NCBI GenBank assembly: GCA_013397845.1
Contig: VZTG01007204.1
Coordinates: forward strand, 62,001 to 126,000
Direction: 5' to 3'
DNA length: 64,000 bases
Source of the DNA: Melanocharis versteri
Lineage: Eukaryota; Chordata; Aves; Passeriformes; Melanocharitidae
Of this stretch, positions 50,586-63,100 are shown one piece after another; the first letter of the stretch is position 1, and each line of letters begins with the position of its first letter. The position numbers and the translations under genes were made by a program. Under the pieces are notes generated by a model. It was given only the letters and a program-made list of their open reading frames with translations. It was not told the DNA's origin and ran no database searches.

Positions 50586-50675
50586 GCCAGAGGAAACACA
50601 GTGCTGCCTGATACGAGCCCAGCAGACCAGCACCAACCCAGTCAGTCCCATCCTGCATTCCCTGTTGGGCCTCAG
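50586..50675 (+). CDS. POU6F2: POU6F2 internal coding exon, 30 codons
   Basis: This exon encodes part of the N-terminal region of POU6F2, a nuclear POU-homeodomain transcription factor known from retinal ganglion and amacrine cells and other neurons. Read from GCC at 50586 it gives 30 residues beginning ARGNTVLPDT and ending HPAFPVGPQ. The human segment, recalled from memory, has the same length and shares the ARGN start, a central DQHQ and the FPVGPQ end. The acceptor is pyrimidine-rich and ends in tttcag at 50583. The donor is CAG followed by gtcagt at 50676. The acceptor leaves two bases (AG) before GCC; either they complete a split codon from the previous exon, or the second AG at 50584-50585 is used. 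The end is in phase 0 and matches the start of the next exon. The longer open frame through this stretch in another phase is a shadow. Confidence 0.93.
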
Positions 50676-51621
50676 GTCAGTATCTTTCCTTTTGACTAAT
50701 CGAGATGTGCAATTTAATGAAAAATAAATAACTATGATTGATCATCTTAGATCTGTGTGATGTAGAAAATGTGATTCTCTTTGGCTGTATTCAGTGTTAC
50801 AAAAAGGGAACATATATGTATTGTGTATATTTTAAAAGTCAAGTTTAGCAAGATTAGGTTTTGTGTGTTTTTCTAAAATAAAACCTAAAAAGTTTTACAT
50901 ACTTAGGAGGTTAAAATATTTTAATTTCTTACTTAAATTACTTCTGAAATTAATATAATAATTTAATATTAAAAAGCTTGTGCAATTTTAATGCAGAATT
51001 ATTGTCTTTGACAGTTATGTCTGTCACACAGAGCTCCTGCATTAGTAAAGGTATTTCATTATCTTCATGCCAGATATTTATTTTCTTTAGAGCAGAGTGT
51101 AGACATAGTAGTATGGCACTTTATAAGATTTTAAAATATTTCCCATCTCACTTCACAATCTTATCCAAGTTCAGCCATACTGTAAGAAGATTCTTAATAT
51201 TCTTCCACTTCCCAAGACAGTCTTGGTCCACAAAGCTTCTGGTAGTTGTTACTGTAGTGGTTTCTGCTGTTACCAAGCAGTATACAACCAGGAATTTTTG
51301 GGAAATGTTGGCATTTAGGTACTTGTAGACTAAGTTGAGTTAGGTCTTCTTTCACTCATAAATTATCTTTGGTGCATGCGTAATGAATTTTCCAGTCTAG
51401 ATTCAGCTGGGATCGCTACTATGCTATGTGACTGAGGCTTACAGCTTCAGACTGTCCTGTTTGTCAAAACTTTCTGTGTTGGTGAAAATGTATGCTTTAA
51501 GATACTGGAAGCAGTGCATGTCTGTAATGGAACACGAAAAGATCTCATGCCAGAAGAGTTGTAAGTGTGTAACACTGAGATATACACAGTAAAATAGACT
51601 TGTGTCTGTGGTTTCTTACAG
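50676..51621 (+). other. POU6F2: POU6F2 intron between the two exons, 946 bp
   Basis: A short phase-0 intron bounded by gtcagt at 50676 and a pyrimidine-containing acceptor ending ttacag at 51621. It is AT-rich in the first 350 bases, and no repeat or RNA gene was recognised in it. It is very short compared with the flanking introns. Confidence 0.9.
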
Positions 51622-51850
51622 CCACTACTGACAGCCCAACAGTTAGCCTCAGCAGTAGCGGGGGTGATGCCAGGAGGCACTCCAGCCCTGAATCAGCCAA
51701 TACTTATTCCTTTCAACATGGCTGGGCAGCTGGGGGGCCAACAAGGGCTCGTCCTAACTCTACCTGCAGCAAATCTCACCAACATCCAAGGACTGGTAGC
51801 AGCAGCTGCAGCAGGAGGCATCATGACTTTGCCATTGCAAAATCTACAAG
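51622..51850 (+). CDS. POU6F2: POU6F2 internal coding exon, 76 codons plus one base
   Basis: This exon continues the POU6F2 N-terminal region. It begins PLLTAQQLASAVAGVMPGG, then has a hydrophobic Pro/Gly/Leu stretch (NQPILIPFNMAGQLGGQQG), a TLPAANLTNIQG block, an alanine run followed by GGIMTLP, and ends NLQ plus the first base of a split codon. Against human POU6F2 from memory it is nearly identical, with Thr for Pro after MPGG and Ala for Thr in LPxANL. The acceptor is ttcttacag and the donor is a near-consensus CAAG followed by gtaagt at 51851. It starts in phase 0, matching the upstream exon, and ends in phase 1. The human protein next has a serine/leucine segment and a long polyglutamine tract; no such coding sequence occurs in the remaining 12 kb. 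The DNA-binding POU domain and homeodomain are therefore outside the window. Confidence 0.97.
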
Positions 51851-52155
51851 GTAAGTCCTGTTGATAATTTTTCCAACAGCTTCTTCCACCTGTTTTATGC
51901 CATCTCTCTCTTTTAAACTGAGTGATCTCTTTTTCAAATTAAATGATGCTCTCCATGAATATTGAAAAGTAATACCTAGATTGTTTTTGAATGCTTGAGA
52001 GATACTTAAGGGCTATTTACCTTTTTATAAAACCATATTGGACATTGGGTCTTACATTCTATGGGTCAGTAATGTAAACCACTTGAATGACTCATCAGGT
52101 TTTTCTGTCATCAGTGATCAATGTTCTCTACTCACAGATCACTTTAAAATTTCAA

Positions 52156-53040
52156 ATCATAGAATAATAGAATCATAGAGTATTAAGGGTTTGGAATGGA
52201 CTTTAAAGATCATCTAGTCCCAACCCCACCTGCCATGGGCATGGACACCTCCCGCTAGACCAGGTTGATCGATGCCTTATACAACCTGTTTTTGAACACT
52301 GCCAATGCTGAGGCGTCCACAACCTCCCTGGGCAACCTGTTCCACTGTCTTATCACACCAACAGTGAAAAATTTCTTCCTAATGTATAACCTAAATCTTC
52401 CCTCTTTCAATTTGTACCTATTATTCCTTGTCCTATCACTACAGTTCCTGATAAGGAGTTCCGCTCCAGCTTCTCTGTATGCCCCCTTCAGATACTGCAA
52501 GTTTGCTGTAAGGTCTCCATGCAGCCTTCCCTTCTCCAGGCTGAACAGCCTCAACTTTCTCAGCCTGTGTTCATAGGGAAGGTGCTCCAGTCCTCTCAAA
52601 ATCTTCATGGCCCTCTTCTGGACTTGCTCCAACAGTTCCTTGTCCTCCTTAGGTTGGGGACACCAGAATTGTGCACAGTTCTCCAGGTGGGATCTCATGT
52701 GAGAAGAGTAGAGGGGCAGAATCACCTCCTTTGACCTGCTGGCCAGGCTCCTTGTGATGCAGCCCAGGATTCGATTGGCTTTCTGGGCTGTGAGCACACA
52801 CAGCTGGCTCACGTCGAGTCTTTCATCACCTGTCGTCACCCCCAGGTCTTTCTTAGCAGGGCTGCTCCCAATCACTTCTCTGCCCAACCCATTGGTGTGT
52901 CTGGGATTGCCCCGACCCTTGTGTAGGACCTTGTGCTTTGCTTTGTTGAACTCCATGAGGTTTGCATCGGCCCCTGGATGGTATTATCCCTTCCCTCTAA
53001 GCAAGTTGACTACAACACACAACTTGTTTCACCACTGCTG
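52156..53040 (-). mobile_element. CR1 LINE 3' end, antisense, 5'-truncated
   Basis: It begins with the CR1 3'-terminal octamer-type repeats (atcatagaataatag, aatcatagag), followed by about 100 bases of 3' UTR and then the reverse-transcriptase C-terminus. Similarity to CR1 continues to about 53040, with a small internal deletion near 52963 where the consensus has a few tens more bases. It is only 305 bp after the second POU6F2 exon and is antisense to the gene. Confidence 0.95.
52255..52956 (-). pseudogene. CR1 ORF2 reverse-transcriptase C-terminal fragment, 233 codons open
   Basis: An uninterrupted frame of 233 codons covers the C-terminal part of CR1 ORF2, downstream of the catalytic reverse-transcriptase core. 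Characteristic CR1 segments are LTAQKANRILGCI, SHLENCAQFWCPQ, KRAMKILRGLEHLPYEHRL, LFSLEKGRLHGDL and RQWNRLPREVVDA. The endonuclease and the reverse-transcriptase active site are missing, so the copy cannot move on its own. The open frame suggests a younger insertion than the split copy at 413-2300. Confidence 0.9.
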
Positions 53041-56000
53041 ATTAAAGCAGCTGTATGAATAGAGGCAACTAAAAATACAGTATGGTATGAAAAGAACTTT
53101 TTAAAAAAAAACTTTTACAATAAAATCAGAGTTTTCTCATCTGTCATCCATGCCCCAGATATGTGTTTTCATTCTTGCTGTGGGAGGTCTGCTTTATCAA
53201 CAAGGTTCTGCCATCCTCTTTCAAGTAGTGAGAAAGTTGCATGACTCCAAAGTAACTAGGAAAAAATTAATCTCTGTATGTATCCTCTCTCTTGTCTGAG
53301 CTGTACGTTTGCAACAGTTCTACACTGAGGGATCTGCTACATTTTCCCTATGGTCTAAAATCAGACTGAAAGCAGTTCTATAAGATCTCTTTTCTTCCCT
53401 AGTATTCTCTTCTGTTCAATCAATGTGTCTAACACTGTTAGGAGCAGTACTCGATCCAAGTACATACGATATAAAATACAGATGTATTTATTTACTATTC
53501 CTGACTATGTTGATGCTTCTCAGAATGCAGTTGCTGCTGAACAGAACAGAACAAAATATAGCAAGGTAAGTGTTAGCCAATATCTTACAACAGAATTGTA
53601 TAATTTTAATGGAAGAGGACAGTAAAGGAAGTTATAGTCCAGTGTGAAAGTGATATAGGTGTGAGCAGGAAGCGTAAAAAGAAAGCTTTAACGCTTTAGA
53701 TTTATTTTTTTTATTGTTATTTCTTTCCAATGTAAATGGTAGGAAAATTTTCCTCCAACAGAATGGTAATTTTTTAAAATTAATCCTCTGCACTGTGCCC
53801 TAAATACCTTTTAGTCATCAAACTCTGGTACCTGCTGATTACCAGATGCATTGTTTGAAGCGCCAGATCCTACATGTTGTCAAACAGAGAAAACAAAGAG
53901 ACAGCTCTTGTGTTGAACAAACTCCCTTACAAAGCACATGCATAGTACTCTCACCTGTTGGAGCAACTACTTGCCTTTACCTTGTGCATGTTTTAAAGTT
54001 TAATGTCAACAGACCTCTCTTATCATAGTTGTAAATGGTTTTCACTTTAATGTTTAAAATAATGTCTCTCTCATACCATTAAGCTGCACCAAAGAACCTG
54101 TCATTCATAAATGATAGATGAAAAGGACACACTAATGCACAAATTTTGCTTGTTTAAAATTTGAGAGTGCATGTAAAGTAGGAACAGGAGATTAAAAAAA
54201 TAATGCAGGAACAGGAGCGGGTAAAAGCAGACATAACAAAGTGAAGGGGAAGTAGCTTTTTAGCGTAGGTGGATGATGAAATCTTAATGAAGAAACAGGC
54301 ATTATAAAAACGTATCCTTCCACTCTGGAGTGCTCCAGGTTAGAGTTGCTGGGTATGTAGTATTATAAATAAACATAAGCTTGTGCAGTTCTTACGTCAT
54401 TTATTCACCCGGTGTTGCAAACCTGGAGGGTAGAGATTAAGCCAGGCAACCTTTGCTCTTTAGTTTAGCCATGGATGTCTAATTGCTAGCTAAAAGACAT
54501 AACTCTGCTGCCAAATAAATTTTGCAAGCAATGACCTTACCAGATGAAAAGGTTTCCTTTATAATCTTTACTGGTAGATAGGAGCCTGGGATCAAATAGG
54601 GACTTGCAGGAGCAGCAGGTTCAGTTCCCTGTCTATGAACACAATCACACCTTGCACAATGTATCTGAAAGGAACAGATCTCATGAATTTATATAATTGT
54701 GTTGCTGTTTGTTGTCTTCTTTACCCTTCCCTCCCGATCTTCTAAGCAAATGCTACTGCCTGCCCTCGGTTTTTGGAACTGAAACTGATACACAAGGCAG
54801 CAAAGTAACCTGGTCAAGATAGCTCCTGCCATCCTGAATCACAGCTGGAAACTGCCATTGCTTTCTCTGTAGCCCACTATCCAATGCATGTATGAATGAA
54901 GATAGAAATCAGGTGAGAGTGTTGTGTGGTATCATCAGTTCCATTGAACCTGACTGACTTCTGGTCCCTGGGGTTTTTTTGTGATTGGTTGAAAATAATC
55001 ATACAATATGTGTTCTGTTTTGTAGACAGCACTTTTATAGATACACTCATAAAAGCCCATGCTTGAACACAGTTTGGTGATTCCTGCTCTTTTGGCGAAA
55101 TCAGACCATGATCATCAGCTTCCATCTCTTAACCTCACTGTAGCATGGTCAACTTAGATAGTGGGAGGACATGTTTTCATGCTGTTTTCCAATATGTCTT
55201 AATACTCCTCTTGTCACATCTGCTGTCTGAATTTTCAGTGAGGTCAAGCATAGATGTCCACAGCTCTTGTGAGCTGGGTCTTCTCTTGTCTTTCTTCTCT
55301 CATAAGTAAACTTCTAAATCTCTTCATCACAAACTACTCCAGCTAGGTAACTCAAAAGACACCCTAAAAACTTTTTGAGTAGTGTATGAATTCAGAAAAG
55401 TTCTGATCTGAGGGAGTACTCAAATTCATATTGAATGTTGATCAAGGGAGTAGTTCCACTATATTTTTTGTGCTCCACATACGTATTTAAATTATTTTCT
55501 TTTCAGGAACTTTCAGGTCTGGTTCAGGGTGAAAAGTATGAGACCTCGGAGTGCCTAGGTAAAACAATGAAAATCCTTGTTTGTGAAAAGACAAAAGAGC
55601 ACTCAGTGACAGGAATCACAGAGGAGATATGTTAAGTATTTAAAATGAGAAGACAAGAGTTTATTTTAAAATGGAGCAATTAATGATTGCTTTCACAGTG
55701 TAACTTAGTGATATTACCTATTCTTCCCTTGCCAGTTACCTATAAAAAATATTTCTTTTTCCCCAAATGTGTTTGTGTTAAATTGTTCAGTTGCTATATG
55801 GTCCTGATCCACCACTAAGTTGATAGGAATTTTATTGTTGTATGTGAAAAGAGGTTTAGATCAAACCTCTTCCAAAACTTATTTTCTTCATACATACTTG
55901 ATTATTTTCTGTTCATTACATCCTGTCATTTGCCGTACACACTGCTATACTGTATCTGTTCCCTGAGCAAATACATCAAATGTGTGCGAACAGAAGGAAG

Positions 56001-59000
56001 GGAGGTGAATGTGTAAATTCTTGCTGTGAAACTTAGGAAAATATGTTTTCCCTGGCTTCAAGTAAGCAAATTTCATATGCCCAACTAATATGCAAATAAT
56101 ACAATTTACTGAGATGGAGGAGGGTGGCGGAATAAAACTATATGCCTTAGTGAAAACTGAAATCCCTGAACATAACACCTGTGGAATTTTGACTTTCCAT
56201 CAGCAGTTCTTTGAGGAAAACAGTAAAATAAGCTACAATAACTTTTTAGTGTAATCCACTAAAAGCTCTGAAGATAGAAGTTTAAAAACTATCCATGAAA
56301 GATGTTATCACACACCTGTTTTCCCCTCACCATTTCTTAGAAATACAGGTGGAACATAGCCATGCTTTCCTAAAATTTTGCAGGTGTCACATTAACAATG
56401 GTGAGGTTGTGAGAAGGGAAAAAGTGAGGCAGGTACCCTACAAGACAGTGTGTTTCCTGTCTTCCGCTCTCAGCCCATTGCTTCTTGGCCTGTCTTTATT
56501 GATTTAATGCAGAAAGTAGTCGGACAGCCTCCCTCTTAATCATCCAAACTGGTGGTTGTATGTACTCATCTTCCTGCCTTCAGGAAACTTTTCTATGGGC
56601 CGAACAGTTTCAGTTTTTGCATCTCTTTCACCAGGTCAGATTCCTCTAGGTTTTGGGAGGGGTATGTTCTATTTTTTAATTTTAGTTATCCTTCTCAAGA
56701 GACTCTCCAAGGAACTAGTAGTTGCTTAATCTCAGAGTATTCAGTAATGCCTGGGAGCTGATATTCATGAAAAGACATTCTCTCCTTAAGCCCATCTGAT
56801 TTCTGTGTCTCAATGTAATATTTCTGTGTAGCTGAACAAGAAACCTTTTGGATGAGGGGGGCTGAGTTTGTTCTGACTTGTTTTCTTTATGTGATTTCAT
56901 CCCTGAGAATTTCCTGTTGAAATAACTGAAAAATGGGAAGGCATTCCAGTCCTGGGGAGTTGTTAACAGCTGTCCTCTCTTTTTAGTCTCTTTTTCCATG
57001 ACTACCAAAGTCATTTTAGCTAAAAAATTAATGTATTTTAGCTATTCCTTTAGTATAGCATATGTGTTTGTAATTAGAAAATGACAGTGTTTTCTGTCAG
57101 CTCACTGCTGGACACTCACTCACCATGGATAACAATCTGGGAGTCTCTCTGCAAAGGGCTGGTCCAAAAATATATTTTATCACAAAGCAATGGCACAACA
57201 GTGTTTTAGATATATGTGCCAATACGGAGAGAGAATGACACTGGAACCTTGAAAGAAATCACAAGCTGGAGACTATAGCCTCATGGCACTGAAACTTTGT
57301 GTATTTTATTTAGACCACCCATTGTACTGCTCCTAAAGTGGATGTCAATAATTTATTTACAAGTCAAAGTTTCTCAGTCTTGAGTCGTGAAAGAAATGAG
57401 AACAAACTATCTCTCTAAATCACTAGTGAAAGGCTTCAGTGCTGAAAGGAAGTCTTGCATAGCTGAAAATGTGAAATCATTAAATTACATTATTTAAACA
57501 GCAGCAGGTCATATTTTAGCAGCAATACAATGGAAGGGGAAATGTATTAAACATCTTGAGGGATAGGAGACAGCCATTAAAATGCACTGATATGGGTTAC
57601 AGTTGACACAGATAATGGTAAAAAAATTAAGGCTTTTTTTATGTGGAGATCAGTCAAAAAGAATGTTAGGTAAAGACAATAGTAACAAAAAGAAAAAAAA
57701 CCCGTATTGTTTACATTTATTAGATCTCGTTTCCTCTGAACAGAGATTTGTATCATTAATTGTACAACAGATAAAGTAAACATTCTCTGTCTCCATTCCT
57801 CCATGTACACACACCTTAAAAATCAGAAATCAGAGAGAGATGAAAAACGAAAAAGAGACAGAAAAGAAATAAACTACAAACCTCAGTTGCTTACTGATCT
57901 AGAGTCCAAATTCCAGTTTCTTAGAACATTTTTCCCTTTTAACTAGTCATGCAGTCCCTATTCATTTGTATTCCCCTTCAAGTAACATGAAATAGCTTTC
58001 AGAGTCTACAGAAAGGCAGTGTTTCACTTATGTATTTTAATGAGCACCAATGTCAGTAATAATCAAAATGATGTTTCACTTATAGGAATAGTTTATTCCC
58101 AGGTACTAACATAACTAGAACAAGAATGACAAGAACCAAGAAGATGGGCTGCACTCATAGCAATTTCTGTGAAGCCCTCAAACCAAATATACCTCCCCTA
58201 TCACTGTATAAATGCTACACAAAATGCAGTCACTGTGAAGGGCTCATTTACACAAAGAAGGGGATAGCCAACCCCAAAGACAAACCTCCCTAGCTTAGTA
58301 CCTGGAAAGAAATAAAAGAGATGTGAGCATCCGTAAGCACACTGTGGCATGCGCAGTGTCTATGGATTAGCAGCTGCTACAGCAGGTTTCCTCAGGCTAC
58401 CAGCTGTATCCCATCCAAACTGTTGTAAGATAACTGAACTAATATGCAGGGATCCCTGAAGATGAGATGAGTTGTCTCTGTCTGGTCTCCCAGGAAATGT
58501 ACTTTTTTGGAAGGTCTAACATTTGCTTTTGGAAGAAAGGGCAAAATCTGCTTTTCTGAAGGTTGTATAGAAAGAATCTTACTGGGTCGTTTGTTTATTT
58601 GCTTGGGACTTTTTCCACATAATACAAGGTTTCTCCTGTGCGAGTGCATTGGCTGCATGTTAATTGCTCATCTTGTTCAGTGGCAAATTGCTGCCTTCAC
58701 AGAGAGAATGTGAAAGGTTCAGGTCTCTATTAGTAACTAGTTGCTTATTGATCACTCCCAGAGTGTTAGCTATTTGTTGTTTGGTTTCTCTGCCCCAAAA
58801 GTTAAAGGCCTATGATCAGAGGCATTAAAATGCAGTGCATGCTCTGTTGTTGACCTCCACCCACAACAGACCACAGACACACCTATTTTTTTTGCTACTG
58901 ATGGTTATGGAACAACATAGGTGAGAAGTAATGATGTGATGTAGATCAAATTCTGAAATCAAAGTGTTTGCACCTACATTGCAGGCCAAGTACTGACAAT

Positions 59001-60043
59001 GTCTAAATTTCCAGACTTCTATGCCAAGAAGCAGATGGGAAAGATGGAAGTAGTCTGCACCTCCCCAGCCTCCCCGAAGTTTCCACCAAAACCCTATTGG
59101 TTAACTATCCTTTAGCAGGTGTGACCACTAAACTAGGAGTTGTGGCGTGACTGGTATGCGAGACCTGGTCATTCTGGGGAAGGAACACCTTTATTGAGCC
59201 CTGACTCAGACTGATACTACTCCCGGCAGGAATATTCTGCATGCAGGATTATAAATGAAATTTCCATCAACCAGATCATGGATGCATTTCAATGCTGTTT
59301 TTCACGTATATCTTCGCACCTGTTCTGAGAAGCCTTTAATCTTTTTCTTGAATTTAGACTGTGACAATTTAAATTAAAGTAGAGAAAACTCATTCCAGTA
59401 ACGTGAAGCGCTCAACTACTGTAATCTTACAAAAGCCAAGAAGTTTCAAGTGCTAGTGAAAAACCTAGCTAGTATTTGTCACTCTGTTCTTCACCTCTGC
59501 ATTTTTGCATATGTGTTACATGCCATAGTGGATCGCATGCAAATAGGTAGGTACATCTAGATCACATGCACAATCAGGTGGGTACATCTATATTGTATAT
59601 GCGCATATGATTCTCATGGCGGTCCAAGACTCTCTGCAATAGAGAGAGTTGTAGAAAGATTACCAGGATGGATTTGCAGCCTTCACTCTTAATTTCCTTG
59701 CCTTAGTGGATATAAGTCAGACATTTATAGTATTTGTGGTTTAATTTCCTTTGTTTTTCCATGGTCTTTGTATTAATAAAATCCCTATGATTCATGTTTT
59801 AAAAACTCCCTGGATACAGACTTGTGATCCTGATTCACCAGTGAGCTTCCAATCAAGGACATATATATTTAGGGACTTATAAAAACAATGAAGTCTTTAT
59901 TGACGAACTGGGTAGTGTGAATTTTGAATACATGGAACATACAAATTAAATGCCTGTGAGCCAATTTTTTAAAATGAAATTTCTTTAATGTATATGTGGT
60001 TCTGTACCACAGAACCATACACTTCCTCTTTATGGAGACCTCC
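53041..60043. other. Unique AT-rich intron sequence
   Basis: Seven kilobases without a recognised exon, RNA gene or transposon. A stretch at 59141-59260 has some LTR-like features but no second boundary. Confidence 0.5.
59533..59603. repeat. Imperfect tandem duplication, about 35-bp unit
   Basis: Two diverged units share the order catgcaaat/catgcacaat, aggt(a/g)ggtacatcta and a short AT-rich tail. Confidence 0.6.
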
Positions 60044-60118
60044 TTTTTTTTTTTTTTTTNNNNNNNNNNNNNNNNNNNNNNNNNNNNNNNNNNNNNNNNT
60101 TTTTTTTTTTTTTTTTTT
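60044..60118. repeat. Poly-T tract interrupted by an assembly gap
   Basis: Sixteen T (60044-60059), forty undetermined bases (60060-60099), then nineteen T (60100-60118). The gap is most likely a sequencing or assembly failure in a long homopolymer, so its true length and content are unknown. Confidence 0.95.
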
Positions 60119-63100
60119 GTGGAAAGTTCTGAAGGTATCTTAGGCCTTCCTCATTAAAATCTTAAAGTTTATGCATCTTGAAACATTTCATAGCGTTTTC
60201 TTTTCTCCTTTTTTTTTTTTTAATTTGAGAAAAAAAATCTGTCTGCCACTGAGATAGCCCCATTACTGGGAACAGAACAGAATCTGGTAACGTCAGAAAT
60301 TATAAAAGTGAAACTTCCTTCAGTTTTCTCGTCCCCAGACCTCTACACAATCTTATGTCCTCTGGATAGAAAGTTGTACTCATGGAGATCTTCAGGGCTC
60401 CATTTCATTTTCTTGAAACTGCCTTCATTCCTTGAATGTTTTGTCTTTGCAAGCTTGTTACTCTGACAGATGTGGCAGAGGGCACAGACCTGAGACCTGT
60501 GTTCTTGCTCTGCACATTGGTCCAGGTGTTCCATATGATGGAAGACAATTCATGCACATTTTTTGGAAGTCTTCCCACCTGTAAACAAATGTGTAGATAG
60601 TTAGTGGTTATGCTTTCCTACAAAGTGGCTTAAATCACTACTGTTAGATGCCTTGATTTCCTCACACACAGCTACATCTAAATGTTCTAAATTCCTAAGT
60701 TTTGTTCCAGTCTGTAGACATGAAAGACTCTGGCTCTTTTTTCAGTAGGTGCAAAAATAAGGTGAATTTTTCTTATTTTTTGGACCTACAGTCATGTTTT
60801 CCAGCTCAAAGGCTGGAGGTTTCCACCAAGGTCAATAAGATCCAGCACCATATGGGCTCTTAGATGGTTTCCTGCTATAGTTTTTTCTTTTTTTCTTTTT
60901 TTTTTTACATAAGTATTGCTTTTAAACTTAATCATCTGTAGACTTGACATATCTTACAGACTATTTTTTCACTTAGCTGTGTTTTAATACGATAAATTTT
61001 TCAATGTTAAAAATAAATCTTCATCATAAAGACAAGGTACTCACTTCCAATGATTCATTCTATTCAAGTAAATGGTGATGCTTCAGATTTACACTATCAT
61101 CTTTTCCTTTCTGTTTCTCAGATCCCATTTCAGCGTCTTGTGCCTTTCCACATTCAGAGCTGTCTCTGTCCATCCTTTATATTTCAGCTTGGTTTCTTAA
61201 GCTATTCACAACCCAACTATTCCTGAATGTATTCTGTACTGTGTAGCTGATTTCCTGTTGCATCAGCAGTAATCACTGAAGAAGAGGTGATAAAACTATT
61301 GTAATTTTACCGTTATATTTGGCTCCTGTATTTTAGAAGGTGTAGTTGTAACAGGACATGAATCCTGTCTAAAAAGCAAAGAAATTATAGCAGGACATTT
61401 TGAGGAAATTCACTTATTGGCACCTTGAAAGTTGTTTCATTTACCTTTCTTATCTTTAAAAGGATAAAACCTCTCAGGAACAAATTTTGAGCCTGTTTTC
61501 TGAAAACTGTTAAGTCTAACATCTGAACAGAGCAGTCACTTTCAGATTATCTGTTCAAGATTTTAGCTTTTCTTTTCCCAAAGCAGTGCTTGTGAATTGT
61601 AAAAGACTGTTTCCCCCTCCAGCACTGCCGCATCTTTGAAAAACTTTCCGTTCCCCAACCCCACACCTTTCATTTTACTGGTAACCAAATAAGTTCTTTG
61701 AATATTTATTTTATTCTGCTTTAGCAAGAGTGATTGTTCATGTTACATTTATCTAATATGAGCACCTTGGCCAGTTGTAACCAAAATTAAAAACATATAC
61801 TATTTGCTCCATTTCTCAAAATAATATAATTGGTTCTAAGTGTAAGACTCATATACGTGTGTCTTTATGCATTTATGTTCCCATGAGTGCCATTATTTTA
61901 AAATTTTTTAGTGATATTTATATATATTCGATGTTCAACATCAGATAATTTGAGTTTCCTGTGTTTGTAAGATAACTCACAAGGGAGAAAGTTGTATTAA
62001 ATAAATAATACAGATAAATTTTATACTTCCATACATTTCAAAGCTAATGCAGCTAACTTTCAGTGAAATGGTAACATAAGACACAGTGCTATAATATGAT
62101 TGATTTGTTTTGACAGCAGCCAAATAATTGAGAGTGAAAGGTGTCAGCCCAGATGAAATATTGTGTAAGCCACATTCAGAAGGCAACCCCAGCAGCGATA
62201 GCAACTGGAGTTTTATTTCCTTTGATATTGCACTGTTACTCACTTCCAGTTTATTGTAAAACCATGAAAGGTACGCAACTTTGCGTATGATGGAGGCTTT
62301 TATGGAGAGGATAAAAACAGAGGTTTGTCAGGTACTTGAACAATAGATACTGACAATGGGATTTATGATGGATACAATATACAAGGGTAAATTACCTTAA
62401 TCTTTCCCACTAGTTTTCTCTCTTCTTTTAAACACTTTTTGCAGGCTACTGCTTATCTGACGTCTTACCTCTAGCTTGGAGGGTAAGTGATTCCCTCCAG
62501 AGCAACCAGTCTGTGGATTGCCTGGCAGGGGATTGCTGCAAAAACAGTGCTGCCATTACCCTCCCCTGCAGTGAAACTTAGTTTTAGTTCACCTCTTCTG
62601 CACTGCAAACTATACAACTACACACTTTCTGGCCAACTGAGACAGGGTAAGGCTTGTATGTTTGCATCATGGAATCCTACTGCACTGCAAGGATTACAAA
62701 GAACTATAGCATCTTTTGAGTCTAGGAGACTGCAAGTGTACAAGTAACCTACTATAGAAAGTAGCCAAATAGACCAGCTGAAATAATGCCTGAACATGTA
62801 ACATGATATGAAAATCACTTTCAGGCTTTCTTAAAAGTACATTGAACAAGAGACTAGGGCATGCTTGTAAAAACCCAAGCTATAAAGCTTTCTTTGTCCT
62901 GAAGAACCATTGATTTCAGTGGGAGCCAGACTCCTAGGTACAGTTCGAATTGAAATTTATATGTCCTGCCATTCATTTCAGAAATGCTCCATTAAGAAAA
63001 CACAATCTGATGTGAATGACAAGGGTTCTCAGTAATGAGCTCCTGCTCATGCAAAACAAAATGAACTATGACAACCGTCATGTTAACAAGATCAGGAGCC

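Noticed and set aside
50503..50727. 74-codon plus-strand frame across the first POU6F2 exon
   Set aside because: It is in the wrong phase and runs through both splice sites. The frame starting GCC at 50586 matches POU6F2.
51600..51854. 84-codon frame over the second POU6F2 exon
   Set aside because: It is a shadow in another phase; the phase starting CCA at 51622 matches POU6F2.
59141..59260. Possible LTR fragment (TGTGGCGTGA start, tttatt soon after)
   Set aside because: No matching right end or target duplication could be found, and the similarity is too short to support a call.
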